Positions 26,491 through 34,657 of a stretch of 64,000 bases of DNA are shown here, piece after piece (position 1 is the first letter of the stretch; each line of letters begins with the position of its first letter). Source of the DNA: Haloarcula sp. CBA1127 (GTDB lineage: Archaea; Halobacteriota; Halobacteria; Halobacteriales; Haloarculaceae); NCBI RefSeq assembly GCF_001485575.1, contig NZ_BCNB01000006.1, positions 3,038,001 to 3,102,000 on the forward strand, written 5' to 3'. The position numbers and the translations under genes were made by a program. The notes under the pieces are model-generated. The model made no database searches, was not told the origin of the DNA, and saw only the letters and a program-made list of their open reading frames with translations.

Positions 26491-26883
26491 ATGACTCGAA
26501 ATATTCTCTCGGACGATCTGGCCGACGCAATCGTTACCACAGCCCGGACGGCGACGGGCGACTCGCTCCGTTCGGTGACGTATTTCACACGTGCGAACTT
26601 CGAGCAACTCTACCTGCGGGACGACCTCGAACAGGACGCCGACCTCAACGACTTCGTCGGCCACGAATGGCAGGGGTACAAGCAGACGAAAAACGCCTAC
26701 CAGGAGTCCGAACTGGGCGACTATCGCTTCACCGTGCGCGCGTTCTCCAATGGCTACCTCGTGCGGGCGACAACCGAGCGTCAGGGCGTGCTCATCACCA
26801 CGGACGGCCTGACAATGCAGTCCTACGAGGAAATCGCCGAGGCCATCGAACGCCTGCTCCGCGAAGAGTCGGGGAAGGAGTAA
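26491..26883 (+). CDS. Conserved haloarchaeal protein of unknown function
   Basis: From the ATG at 26491 (MTRNILSDDLADAIVTTART) the product is 130 residues, soluble and acidic. It looks like one alpha/beta domain: SLRSVTYFTRANFEQLYLRDDL, then KNAYQESELGDYRFTVRAFSNGYLVRATTERQGVLITTDGL, then an end helix EEIAEAIERLLREES. I do not recall an established function; it may belong to a haloarchaeal DUF. A TATA-like gaaattaag about 29 nt upstream supports the start. nurA follows 55 bp later on the same strand. Confidence 0.75.
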   Translation: MTRNILSDDLADAIVTTARTATGDSLRSVTYFTRANFEQLYLRDDLEQDADLNDFVGHEWQGYKQTKNAYQESELGDYRFTVRAFSNGYLVRATTERQGVLITTDGLTMQSYEEIAEAIERLLREESGKE

Positions 26884-26938
26884 CCACCGAGTCGGCGGGC
26901 GACCAAAGGGTTATGCCCGTCCCGGCGAACCCACGGGC

Positions 26939-28189
26939 ATGACGCTGGACCCGGTCCACGTCGACGGGATCGCCAAGCTCGCCGGGCAGGTGCGCGAGAC
27001 CGTCGAGACGAGTGACCAGGAGGCGGCTGCCGAGGAGGTGTGGGACAACTTTCTCGACCCGCTGTGGCAAGACGGAACGAAGATTCTGGAACCACTGGAC
27101 GAGCAGCGCCGCCGGAAGGTCTCCATCGAGGATATCGCGCTGGCGGACCCGCCGTTTCCGACCCAGCACGGGCTGGACTCGGGGACCATCAATCCGACGA
27201 CGTTCAAGAACGGACTGGTGCTGGACGTAGCACAGGCGGCGATGGGGAGTGTTCCCTCGGACGTGGAACTCCACCGGGGCCGGACCATCATCATGGCCGT
27301 CCACTCCAACGACGCGACGCTGGGGTTCGACGGCGAGTGGCAGGGCGGAGACCGCGGCTACGCCAAGCGGCGCGTTCTCGACGTACCACAGGTCGACCGT
27401 TACGAACAGCGGGTCGTCCACGCGCTGGCGCTGTACCTCGCGGAGAGCCAGCACGCGCTGACCAACGCCGACGTGGTCGAGGACCTGTTCATCCTCGACG
27501 GCCCCATCTACCCGACCGGCGTGCTCCGCTGGGCCGACCGCGACACCGAACTGGCCGACCTGCTTGCGGAGGACGACCGCCCCAAAACGGTCGTGAACAA
27601 CTACGTTGACCTCGTCGAGCGGTTCGTCGAGCGGGACGTCCCGATGGTCGGGTTCATCAAGAACTCCTCGACGAAGGCCCTCACGCGGGCACTCCGCCGC
27701 AAGACCAACGCCCCATGGGTGAATGACACCGCCTTCTTCCGCCGAATCCTAGAGCGTCGCGATGACGACGGCGAGCGCCAGACCGACTGTCTGACTGCGA
27801 CAAACTGGTTCCGCTCGCGGGGCGGCACTGACGGCATCATGGCCGCCGACGGTGACGCGCTGGGCATCGAACGGTCCCTCGACCCAGAAGCGTACGAAGT
27901 GACGTTTTTCGTCCTCTATGACCCGCGCTCGGACCTCGTGTTCCGCGTCGAGGCCCCGTACGCGTTCACACAAGACCCGGAGTGCCGGGCCAAGCTCACG
28001 CGGCAGATACTCCACGACGTGGCCCGGGAACAGGGGCCGCCCCTGGCTATCGGCAAGGCTGACGAGCTGGCGAAAATCGACCGCCAGGGAAGCGAGGAAC
28101 TCACCCGCCGCATCGAGCGGACGTTCGAAACCGACCGGGAGCGGGAGTACAACGACATCCGGTGGGGCGCCGTCGAAGAATCGTTCTGA
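26939..28189 (+). CDS. nurA: NurA-family DNA repair nuclease
   Basis: The 416-residue protein resembles haloarchaeal NurA, the 5'-3' nuclease that works with the HerA translocase in resecting double-strand breaks. The NurA domain spans roughly residues 70-390. The acidic metal-site patterns are visible as HGLDSGTINPTTFKNGLVLDVAQAA, then EDLFILDGPIYPTGVLRWADRD, with VGFIKNSSTKALTRAL after it and the late YALTQDPECRAKL-like YAFTQDPECRAKLTRQILHDVA. herA lies 2.8 kb downstream on the same strand, separated by five other genes and an IS element. Confidence 0.88.
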   Translation: MTLDPVHVDGIAKLAGQVRETVETSDQEAAAEEVWDNFLDPLWQDGTKILEPLDEQRRRKVSIEDIALADPPFPTQHGLDSGTINPTTFKNGLVLDVAQAAMGSVPSDVELHRGRTIIMAVHSNDATLGFDGEWQGGDRGYAKRRVLDVPQVDRYEQRVVHALALYLAESQHALTNADVVEDLFILDGPIYPTGVLRWADRDTELADLLAEDDRPKTVVNNYVDLVERFVERDVPMVGFIKNSSTKALTRALRRKTNAPWVNDTAFFRRILERRDDDGERQTDCLTATNWFRSRGGTDGIMAADGDALGIERSLDPEAYEVTFFVLYDPRSDLVFRVEAPYAFTQDPECRAKLTRQILHDVAREQGPPLAIGKADELAKIDRQGSEELTRRIERTFETDREREYNDIRWGAVEESF

Positions 28190-28194
28190 AGGGG

Positions 28195-28497
28195 CTAGTC
28201 GCGACGGGCCAGAACGATAGCGTAGAGGAGGACAAGGAGACCGACGAGTTCTGTGATAGTGCCCGGAAGGGGAAACACCACTCGCGGGAGAACCTGCACG
28301 GCGCTAAGGGTAACGAGGTACGAGACGAAGGTGAGGAGGCTGATGCCGATAGCCAGTGCGAGCATGGAGCGGGTCCGCCGTCGACGGTAGCCAACGAGCG
28401 CCAATGCAGCAATGAGCAGTCCGACCCCCGTCTGTGCGAGGTGGAACGCAGTGTTCACGGTAACCCACGTTTCGGCGGAGAGGCCGGCGACCTCCAT
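28195..28497 (-). CDS. Small three-to-four-helix membrane protein paired with an ArsR-like regulator
   Basis: A 100-residue membrane protein starting MEVAGLSAETWVTVNTAFHLAQ. Helices are VNTAFHLAQTGVGLLIAALALVGY, SMLALAIGISLLTFVSYLVTL and ITELVGLLVLLYAIVLA, with the arginine-rich loop RRRRTRS. The ATG overlaps the stop of the upstream regulator gene (TAATG). Pairs of a winged-helix regulator and a small membrane protein of this kind are common in haloarchaea and may form a sensor/regulator unit; that is inference. Confidence 0.75.
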   Translation of the reverse strand: MEVAGLSAETWVTVNTAFHLAQTGVGLLIAALALVGYRRRRTRSMLALAIGISLLTFVSYLVTLSAVQVLPRVVFPLPGTITELVGLLVLLYAIVLARRD

Positions 28498-28862
28498 TAG
28501 AGCCCCTCCCAGAGGTCTACCAACGCATCGGCGAACTCGTGTGTCTTTGACTCGACGGAGAGGCTCACATCGAAAGCTCCGTCGGTGAGACACACTGTGA
28601 GTTTGTCCATCTGTGCCTCGTACACGTCTATGTGGTGCCCGTCATCCGCAATTTGCGTTCGAGCGGTGACGAGGCCGCAGTCCTCAAGGGCGTCGAGACG
28701 GCGGTACACGGTCGAGGGTGACATCTCGCAGTCGTTGCTGAGTTCAGTTGCTGTCATCGGTCTGTGACTCGTGGCTGCAAGGAGCGCGCGAGCGTATTCG
28801 TCATCGAGGAGGGCAAACACCTCGGTCGGGGACGGGTCCTCGGCCACGCGCAGTGGTTTCAC
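28497..28862 (-). CDS. ArsR-like winged-helix transcriptional regulator
   Basis: A 121-residue DNA-binding protein. The winged helix covers about residues 12-75: TEVFALLDDEYARALLAATSHRPMTATELSNDCEMSPSTVYRRLDALEDCGLVTARTQ. It is followed by a beta/helix C-terminal part (DGHHIDVYEAQMDKLTVCL) typical of the haloarchaeal ArsR-family proteins. Translationally coupled to the membrane gene downstream. Target unknown. Confidence 0.85.
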   Translation of the reverse strand: MKPLRVAEDPSPTEVFALLDDEYARALLAATSHRPMTATELSNDCEMSPSTVYRRLDALEDCGLVTARTQIADDGHHIDVYEAQMDKLTVCLTDGAFDVSLSVESKTHEFADALVDLWEGL

Positions 28863-28931
28863 CCGACACCGCCGTATAACTCACCGGTCGTTCGCTGACT
28901 CAGAAAACGGCGGTAAAGCTGGCCGCTCCGA

Positions 28932-29267
28932 CTACGCCGTCTCGGCCTGCTGTACCGTCACTTCAACCGTCTCGCCGGCCACGCCGAGTCGGGCGAACTG
29001 CGTTCGGACGTGTTCCTTGGCCGCGTCGATGGCCGCATCGCGCGTCTCGAAGCCACGGGGCATCGGGGATTCGAAGGCGATTCGGATCTCGCGGTCGTCG
29101 ATGGACTGGACCTGTCCGCCGCTTTCGACCTCGTAGAAAGCGTCACAGACCCAGACGTAGGGCGTCCCCTCGTCCGGCGCGCCCTTGAACTCGGGCGGCT
29201 CCTCACCCGGCTCGTACAGCGTCCCGGTCAGCGCCGTCCCGCCCGCCGTCCCCCGAATAAGCAACAT
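28932..29267 (-). CDS. Conserved haloarchaeal protein of unknown function
   Basis: From the ATG at 29267 (MLLIRGTAGGTALTGTLYEPG) the product is 111 residues, acidic and soluble, probably one beta-rich domain: GTPYVWVCDAFYEVESGGQVQSIDDREIRIAFESPMPRGFETRDAAIDAAKEHVRTQFARLG. I think this is the haloarchaeal DUF7113-type family, but I give that with caution. A longer start is possible but unsupported. It stands upstream of the ArsR-like/membrane pair on the same strand. Confidence 0.7.
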   Translation of the reverse strand: MLLIRGTAGGTALTGTLYEPGEEPPEFKGAPDEGTPYVWVCDAFYEVESGGQVQSIDDREIRIAFESPMPRGFETRDAAIDAAKEHVRTQFARLGVAGETVEVTVQQAETA

Positions 29268-29304
29268 AGTTACACGTAGGGGCCCCAGCGGCAAAAGATT
29301 CTTC

Positions 29305-29409
29305 GCCGGGTCATGGGTATATTTAGTTTAGCAATGGCGACTGCAGAGAGCCAGAAAGCCCCGGCTGGCTATTCTTGACTTCTCTACACTAACCAAATAT
29401 GCCGGGTCA
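29305..29409. mobile_element. Candidate IS6-related MITE with flanking direct repeats
   Basis: The 9-mer GCCGGGTCA occurs at 29305-29313 and again at 29401-29409. Between them is an 87-bp segment whose ends form an imperfect inverted repeat (left ATATTTAGTTTAG from 29319; right, read inward, ATATTTGGTTAGTG from 29400). The ends resemble those of the IS6 element at 30246-30941 (shared TTTAGTTnAGC-like core). An inner hairpin has AGCCAG (29349-29354) and CTGGCT (29365-29370). It carries no gene and abuts the stop of the EEP-family gene. Confidence 0.5.
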
Positions 29410-30198
29410 GGGCTCGCAGTCGACCACGACGGGCAGGTGGTCGGAGCCGTAGTGGTCGTCGTCGCGGTCGGCAATGACCGCTCTGGTGTCGACGGCCACG
29501 TCCTCGCTGACGAACACGTGGTCGATCCCCATCTCGGGAAGCAGCTCGTGGAAGTCGGTTCGGCTTGTCGTCGGGCCGTGGGTGACGGTCGCTGTGTCGC
29601 GGGTGTCGACGAGCCGGCGGCCATCCGGGAGTTCGTGCCCCTCGGCGCGCTCGTAGGCCGGTTCACCGACGACACAGTTGAAATCGCCCATCACCACTGC
29701 GGGCGCATCCCGGGCGGCAGAATCGAGATGGTCAAGCACCAGTTCGATACCTGAACGGCGGGCGTCAGCACCCTCGTGGTCCAGATGCGTGTTCAGACAC
29801 AGGAGGTCAGCGTCAGCATCGCGGTCACGAAGGCGGGCCCAGGTCGCTACGCGGGGATAGGCGGCGTCCCAGCCGACGCTGCTCGGCTCGGCGGGCTGTT
29901 CGGAGAGCCAGAACGTGTTCGTGGCCGCACAATCGAAGCGCTCGGCCCGGTAGCCGATGGCCGTGTGCTCCCCGCCGGCATCGACGGAGTCCCGCGGGTC
30001 ACCGACCCACTCGTAGCCGTCCAGCAACACCTCTAGCTCCCGGAGTTGGTGTGCCATCGCCTCCTGCACCCCGATAATATCGGGGTCGTGATACTGGATG
30101 GTCCCCGCCACCAGCCGCCGCCTGTGGGGCCACCCGTCTACCCCATCCCCGGCGGTATCGTACCGCACATTGAAAGACATCACCCGCGTCGGCTTCAT
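29407..30198 (-). CDS. Endonuclease/exonuclease/phosphatase (EEP) family hydrolase
   Basis: From the ATG at 30198 (MKPTRVMSFNVRYDTAGDG) the product is 263 residues with the metal-dependent EEP fold. Motifs in order: MSFNVRYD (Asn), DIIGVQEAM with the catalytic Glu, LLCLNTHLDHEG, VVMGDFNCVVGEPAY with Asp and Asn, DFHELLPEMGIDHVFVS, and the closing YGSDHLPVVVD with the catalytic Asp-His pair. The substrate may be a phosphodiester, sugar phosphate or nucleic acid. A TATA-like element near 30225 lies inside the 39 bp left before the IS insertion, so the core promoter seems intact. Confidence 0.88.
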   Translation of the reverse strand: MKPTRVMSFNVRYDTAGDGVDGWPHRRRLVAGTIQYHDPDIIGVQEAMAHQLRELEVLLDGYEWVGDPRDSVDAGGEHTAIGYRAERFDCAATNTFWLSEQPAEPSSVGWDAAYPRVATWARLRDRDADADLLCLNTHLDHEGADARRSGIELVLDHLDSAARDAPAVVMGDFNCVVGEPAYERAEGHELPDGRRLVDTRDTATVTHGPTTSRTDFHELLPEMGIDHVFVSEDVAVDTRAVIADRDDDHYGSDHLPVVVDCEP

Positions 30199-30237
30199 AT
30201 GCGTTCGTTGACAGCCATCCGGGTAAGGTTTCACATT

Positions 30238-30245
30238 CATGCTGC
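30238..30245. repeat. Left 8-bp target-site duplication of the IS6 element
   Basis: CATGCTGC directly precedes the left inverted repeat. The identical 8-mer follows the right end at 30942-30949. IS6-family transposition makes 8-bp duplications, so this marks a recent, intact insertion. Confidence 0.88.
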
Positions 30246-30941
30246 GGTCGTGTTTAGTTAAGCGTGAAAAGTGAGGCGGACAGATTTCTTGGTGCCTATG
30301 CCAGAAATCAGCCGCCTCAGCGGACATAGAGACTGGATTGATTTGGATTTTGTGGAGCGTGAGCGGACACCCGAGTCGGCGATGGCGTTGGGTATTAAAT
30401 CCCACGTTGCGGGACTGTCGTTGTCGAATACCGTCGAATTACTCGATTCGCTGGGTGTCCGACGCAGTCGGAAAGCGATCCACGATTGGGTTCAGAAAGC
30501 CGATCTACAGCCCGAATCTGGGAAATCTCCGAATCAGGTTGCGCTCGACGAAACAGTGATTCGCATCAATAATCAGCAATTCTGGCTGTACGCTGCCGCC
30601 GATCCGCAGTCGAACGAACTGCTTCACGTCCGGCTGTTTGCGACGACTACGACCACCCTCACGGAAATTTTCCTGCGCGAACTTCGGCAAAAACACGATG
30701 TCGAAACTGCTGTCTTTCTGGTCGATGGCGCTCAACACCTCCAAACTGCACTGCAACGAACTGGACTCCGATTTCAGATGTGTCGCAACGGAAATCGGAA
30801 CGCTGTCGAACGGATTTTTCGAGAACTGAAGCGTCGAACCTCGTCGTTTTCAAACTCCTTCAGTCACGTCGACCCGGAAACCGCCGAAAACTGGTTGCAG
30901 AGTTTCGCTTGCTGGCATAATGCTACAAACTAAACACTACC
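30246..30941 (+). mobile_element. Complete IS6-family insertion sequence, 696 bp
   Basis: The element has 14-bp terminal inverted repeats differing at one base: GGTCGTGTTTAGTT at the left end and GGTAGTGTTTAGTT when the right end is read inward. It holds one transposase gene and is bounded by perfect 8-bp direct repeats. It inserted into the roughly 87-bp divergent promoter region between the EEP gene and herA, leaving about 40 bp on each side, enough for each core promoter. Confidence 0.92.
30298..30933 (+). CDS. IS6-family DDE transposase
   Basis: The 211-residue transposase starts at the ATG at 30298 (MPEISRLSGHRDWIDLDFVE). An N-terminal helix-turn-helix region (TPESAMALGIKSHVAGLSLSNTVELLDSLGVRRSRKAIHDWVQK) is followed by the DDE catalytic core: first Asp in NQVALDETVIRIN, second Asp in AVFLVDGAQHLQTAL, and the Glu in NRNAVERIFRELKRRTSSFSN. 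It looks full-length and intact, so the element may be active. The stop lies 8 bp inside the right end. Its codon use is less G/C-biased than its neighbours, as expected of a mobile gene. Confidence 0.93.
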   Translation: MPEISRLSGHRDWIDLDFVERERTPESAMALGIKSHVAGLSLSNTVELLDSLGVRRSRKAIHDWVQKADLQPESGKSPNQVALDETVIRINNQQFWLYAAADPQSNELLHVRLFATTTTTLTEIFLRELRQKHDVETAVFLVDGAQHLQTALQRTGLRFQMCRNGNRNAVERIFRELKRRTSSFSNSFSHVDPETAENWLQSFACWHNATN

Positions 30942-30949
30942 CATGCTGC
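30942..30949. repeat. Right 8-bp target-site duplication of the IS6 element
   Basis: CATGCTGC repeats the 8-mer found at the left end (30238-30245). The herA start lies 40 bp beyond it, with a TATA-like gttaatcc about 27 nt before the start, so herA's core promoter is retained. Confidence 0.88.
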
Positions 30950-30989
30950 TGGGGAAAGGTGTTAATCCCCGGCTACCCTGAACTGGGGT

Positions 30990-32840
30990 ATGTCCGACCT
31001 CGGGGATTTCACTGATTTCGACGGCGACGACGCGGCGGCCGACGACGAGGCCGCACAGTCGGCCGAGACGGCCGACGACGGCGATGGAGCTGTCGATGCG
31101 TCGGGGGAAACCGACCCGACAACACAGTCTGCAGACGATGACTTCGAAGATATGGATGTGACACCGGCCGGAACAGACACCGGCCTCGGCGTCCTCTCGG
31201 CCGCGAATGGCCTCCGAATCAGCGAAGAGGCGGAGGAAACGGTCCTCCGGGCGTACGTCACCGCGCGGAACCGCTCGCGTCTGCGCATCGGCACGTATTT
31301 GCTCGTCCCCTATCCAGGCGGTGAGCGCCTGTTCTGCCGCATCAAGGCCCTGGAGTACGCCCAGGAGTTCCACGCCGACGACGCGACCGAAATCCACGCC
31401 CGGCGAGCGATGCGGGAGCGCGGCATCGACGAGCGGGATTTCAAATTCATCGCCGAGCTTGAGCCGGTTGCAGTGCTGTACAGCGACGGCGGCGAACTCA
31501 AACGCCGGATGACCGACCGGGTGCCAAAACCCGAAACCGTCGTCCGGGAGGCCACCGACAAGTCAGAAATCAAGACCGGCCTGAAGATTCCCGAGGACGG
31601 CGTCTTTCTGGGCCACCTCGCCGTCGGTGGGGAAAAGGTCCGGACGGCCGCCGAGCCGCCGACCATCGACTACCGGCTGAAAGACGACTACGACGCCGGC
31701 GACCCGCTCGTGTTCCGGCACACCCTCGTCGCAGGTGGGACTGGGTCCGGGAAGACCCACAGTTCGAAGAACGTCCTGCGGCAGTATCTCGGCCGGACCT
31801 ACGAGATGGGCGACGGCCGCACGCCCGAACTCGCGGTCGTCCAGTTCGATCCGCAGGACGAGTACGCCCAGATGCACGACGACAACCCCGCGATGACTGA
31901 CGAGTTCGAGCGCCGCTGTGAGCGGGAGGGCGTCGCCTACGGCGGCCACGACGACACCATCGCCTTCGTCCCCAAGGTGGCCGGGGCCGACTACAACGCC
32001 AGCCACCACCGCGCCGAGCAGGTGGAGTTCACAATCCCGTTCTCGCTCGTCCACGACAACCCCTGGCTCATCGCCGGGTCGAGCCTGAACGACAATCAGT
32101 ACGGCGCGCTGGTGAACACACTGCTCCCGCGGTTCAAGCGCGAATACGGGGAGGGCGGGACCTACAGCGACTTCCGGACCTTCCTCGGGGACCCCGCGCT
32201 CAAGGAGGAACTGGACGAAGCGGGCGACGTCCACGAGGCCACGTTCGACGCCGTCAAGCGCCGCGTCCAAGGCTTCGGTACGGTCTTCGATCAAGATGCC
32301 CGACCAATCACCGACCAGATTTCGCAGTTCGTCCGCGACGGCGGGCTGACGGTCATCCCGACCTATCACATCACGGACTCCCGGACCGCATCGACAATCG
32401 TATTGGCCGTCTCCAGCCTGCTCATCGACCAGAAGCTCTCGAACGACCCGGACTACGACCGCATCAAGGAGACGCCGCTCGTCCTCGGGATGGACGAGGC
32501 CCACAACTTCCTCACTGACGCCGACAGCGTCCAGGGGCGCAAGGTCATCGGGAAGTTCACCGAAGCCGCCAAACAGGGCCGGAAGGAGCGCCTCGGCCTG
32601 TACCTCATCACGCAGGACCCACAGGACATCGCCGACCCGGTGTTCAAGCAGATCAACACGACGATGGTCCTCAACCTCGGCGACGAGGACGCCATCTCGG
32701 CGGTGAACATCCCCAGCAATCTGGAATCGAAGGTCCCCTACATGGAGAAGGGCCAGCGGGTCGTCTACTCGCCCGATAACTCCGAGCCGGTCGAACTGAT
32801 CGGCCTGTCGACATGCGTGACCCGTCACGGGCGGGACTGA
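30990..32840 (+). CDS. herA: HerA-type DNA translocase/helicase ATPase
   Basis: The 616-residue hexameric-type ATPase has an acidic, disordered N-terminal 70 residues, then a HAS-barrel-like beta domain (about 75-215). The RecA-like motor follows, with Walker A AGGTGSGKTHSSKN near residue 250 and Walker B LVLGMDEAHNFL near 505. A sensor/arginine region follows (GRKERLGLYLITQDPQDIADPVFKQINTTMVLNL). HerA drives DNA through a complex with NurA during end resection. It differs from bacterial defence HerAs in lacking an extra effector domain. The IS6 element sits 41 bp upstream. Confidence 0.88.
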   Translation: MSDLGDFTDFDGDDAAADDEAAQSAETADDGDGAVDASGETDPTTQSADDDFEDMDVTPAGTDTGLGVLSAANGLRISEEAEETVLRAYVTARNRSRLRIGTYLLVPYPGGERLFCRIKALEYAQEFHADDATEIHARRAMRERGIDERDFKFIAELEPVAVLYSDGGELKRRMTDRVPKPETVVREATDKSEIKTGLKIPEDGVFLGHLAVGGEKVRTAAEPPTIDYRLKDDYDAGDPLVFRHTLVAGGTGSGKTHSSKNVLRQYLGRTYEMGDGRTPELAVVQFDPQDEYAQMHDDNPAMTDEFERRCEREGVAYGGHDDTIAFVPKVAGADYNASHHRAEQVEFTIPFSLVHDNPWLIAGSSLNDNQYGALVNTLLPRFKREYGEGGTYSDFRTFLGDPALKEELDEAGDVHEATFDAVKRRVQGFGTVFDQDARPITDQISQFVRDGGLTVIPTYHITDSRTASTIVLAVSSLLIDQKLSNDPDYDRIKETPLVLGMDEAHNFLTDADSVQGRKVIGKFTEAAKQGRKERLGLYLITQDPQDIADPVFKQINTTMVLNLGDEDAISAVNIPSNLESKVPYMEKGQRVVYSPDNSEPVELIGLSTCVTRHGRD

Positions 32841-32909
32841 CAGACTGCAGGCCAACTCACCGATTGCAGCGGGCCGAAGATTCAAACCGGCCCCAGCGGA
32901 AGTGGGTAT

Positions 32910-33341
32910 ATGGAAAAGCGAATCCTCGTTCCGGTCGACAGTTCAGATCAAGCAACGGTCGCCTGTTCGTTCGCAGCCGAGGAGCATCCCGACGCAACGA
33001 TCGTCCTCCTGCACGTCATCAACCCCGCAGAGGCGGGCTACAGCGCAGAGGCCTCGATTCCCTCCTTCTCCGAGGAGTGGTACGAAAAACAGAAAGCCAC
33101 AGCGGAGGACCTGCTCGACGAACTCGAAGCGGAGGTGACCGAGTCCGGTGTCGAGTCCGTCGAACGCGTCGTCGAGGTCGGGCGACCGACGAAGGTCATC
33201 GTGGAGTACGCGGACGAGCACGACATCAACCAGATTGTCATGGGAAGCCACGGCCGCTCGGGGATGTCCCGCATCCTGCTGGGCAGCGTCGCCGAAATCG
33301 TCGTCAGACGGGCGTCCATCCCCGTAACTGTCGTCAGATAG
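32910..33341 (+). CDS. Universal stress protein (UspA domain)
   Basis: A single 143-residue UspA domain. It starts MEKRILVPVDSSDQATVA and ends with the ATP-binding signature GSHGRSGMSRILLGSVAEIVVRRASIPVTVVR (G-2x-G-9x-G-S/T), so it probably binds ATP. Role in stress is by family. It lies 69 bp after herA and converges on another Usp gene, with 1 bp between the stops. Confidence 0.9.
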   Translation: MEKRILVPVDSSDQATVACSFAAEEHPDATIVLLHVINPAEAGYSAEASIPSFSEEWYEKQKATAEDLLDELEAEVTESGVESVERVVEVGRPTKVIVEYADEHDINQIVMGSHGRSGMSRILLGSVAEIVVRRASIPVTVVR

Positions 33342-33342
33342 C

Positions 33343-33786
33343 TTACGGGTGCCGGATGATATGGACGTCGTATTCAGGGTCTTCTGATACTGGAGAGCCG
33401 ACGCTACAGACCGGCGTCGACACCCGCCCGGCGTTTTCACTGCCGATGAACACGATCGAGGCCTCCTCTTCGTGAGCGACCTCTCTGATCGTCCGGGTGA
33501 TATTCGTCGTCGTTGACGCCATCGAGCTCACGTCTTCCGGGACCTCGTAGCGGAACGACGCCGCCGGGGCGACCGACTCGGCTTGCTCTCGCATCCGGTC
33601 GGCGACCGCCTCGACAGTGAACGCCTCGTCCGCATCGGTCCAGCCGCGTTCCCGCGCGTACGCCGCATCGTCCGGGATAACGGACAGCGCAGTGATGTCC
33701 TCGTCGCGGTAGTCCGCGAACTCCATCGCCCGCGTGAGCGCGGCTTTCGACAGGTCCGAACCGTCGAAGGGCACAAGTAGTACCAT
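33343..33786 (-). CDS. Universal stress protein family member lacking the ATP-binding signature
   Basis: A 147-residue UspA-like protein (MVLLVPFDGSDLSKAALTRAMEFADYRDEDITALSVIP). The region where G-2x-G-9x-G-S/T would lie reads GSENAGRVSTPVCSVGSPVSED, so the ATP loop is only partly kept and nucleotide binding is doubtful. It converges on the complete Usp gene at 32910, an arrangement that pairs a canonical and a degenerate member. Confidence 0.85.
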   Translation of the reverse strand: MVLLVPFDGSDLSKAALTRAMEFADYRDEDITALSVIPDDAAYARERGWTDADEAFTVEAVADRMREQAESVAPAASFRYEVPEDVSSMASTTTNITRTIREVAHEEEASIVFIGSENAGRVSTPVCSVGSPVSEDPEYDVHIIRHP

Positions 33787-33943
33787 ATCCCTCCTGTCGC
33801 CCGGTTGTGATTTATTGGTTCCGCAAGCCGGTACGGTTTAAGCGAGACAGTGTCGGCGGCGACATACCACAGTCCAGCGGTAAGCCGAGCGAATAATCCG
33901 GCAAGGTGTCTGTAACTAACTATGTTGCGTGTGACCGATAGGC

Positions 33944-34657
33944 ATGGAATCGATAGACGACGCACTCAGGTATCCCATGGAAGACGACGACTGGACCATG
34001 ACCGTTCTCATCGGTGGCGTCCTCAGCCTCCTCGTATTTCTCCTCGTCCCCGCTATCCTCGTGTACGGCTATCTCGTTCAGGCAGTCCGCGAGCGGGCAG
34101 ACGGAGCGACACAGCCGCCGGGGTTCGAGGACTGGGGCGAACTGTTCGTCGACGGCCTCAAAGCCTGGGTCATCGGCATCGTGTATATGCTCGTCCCGCT
34201 CGTCGTGTTCGGGGTGACCGTCGGCGGCAGCCTGTTCGCGATGGCGACCGGAACTCGCGCCGGAGCGGGTGCCGGTCTGGCCGGCCTCTTCGGCGGGCTG
34301 GCGATATCGTTCGTCCTGTCGCTGGTGTTCGGCTACGTGGCGACGGCCGCCATCATCCACTTCGCCTGTACCGGCGAGTTCGGTGCCGGGTTCGACTTCG
34401 GGACGCTCCGGAAGTTAGTCATGTCCCCGGAGTACGCGACGCCGTGGCTGGTCTCGATTGCGCTGTTCATCGCCGCCAACGTCGTGGTGAACTTGCTCAA
34501 CGTCGTTCCGTTCATCGGCTCGCTCATCGCCGTGATTCTCAGTCCGTTCGCCACCTTCTACGTGCTGGTCGTCGCGACGGACCTCTGGGCCGGCGGCTAC
34601 AACGCCGCACTCGACGAGCGGGACGAACCGGAGTCGGTCGGGACGGCAACGGTTTAG
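33944..34657 (+). CDS. DUF4013 membrane protein
   Basis: The 237-residue protein has the DUF4013 layout: a soluble N-terminus with DALRYPMEDDDWTMTVLIGGVL, then about five helices. They include LLVFLLVPAILVYGYLVQAVRE, the PGFEDWGELFVDGLKAWVIGIVYMLVPLVVFG segment typical of the family, FGGLAISFVLSLVFGYVATAAII, and the C-terminal FIGSLIAVILSPFATFYVLVVAT. Function is unknown. Its stop overlaps the stop of the convergent KaiC-like gene by 4 bp. Confidence 0.85.
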   Translation: MESIDDALRYPMEDDDWTMTVLIGGVLSLLVFLLVPAILVYGYLVQAVRERADGATQPPGFEDWGELFVDGLKAWVIGIVYMLVPLVVFGVTVGGSLFAMATGTRAGAGAGLAGLFGGLAISFVLSLVFGYVATAAIIHFACTGEFGAGFDFGTLRKLVMSPEYATPWLVSIALFIAANVVVNLLNVVPFIGSLIAVILSPFATFYVLVVATDLWAGGYNAALDERDEPESVGTATV

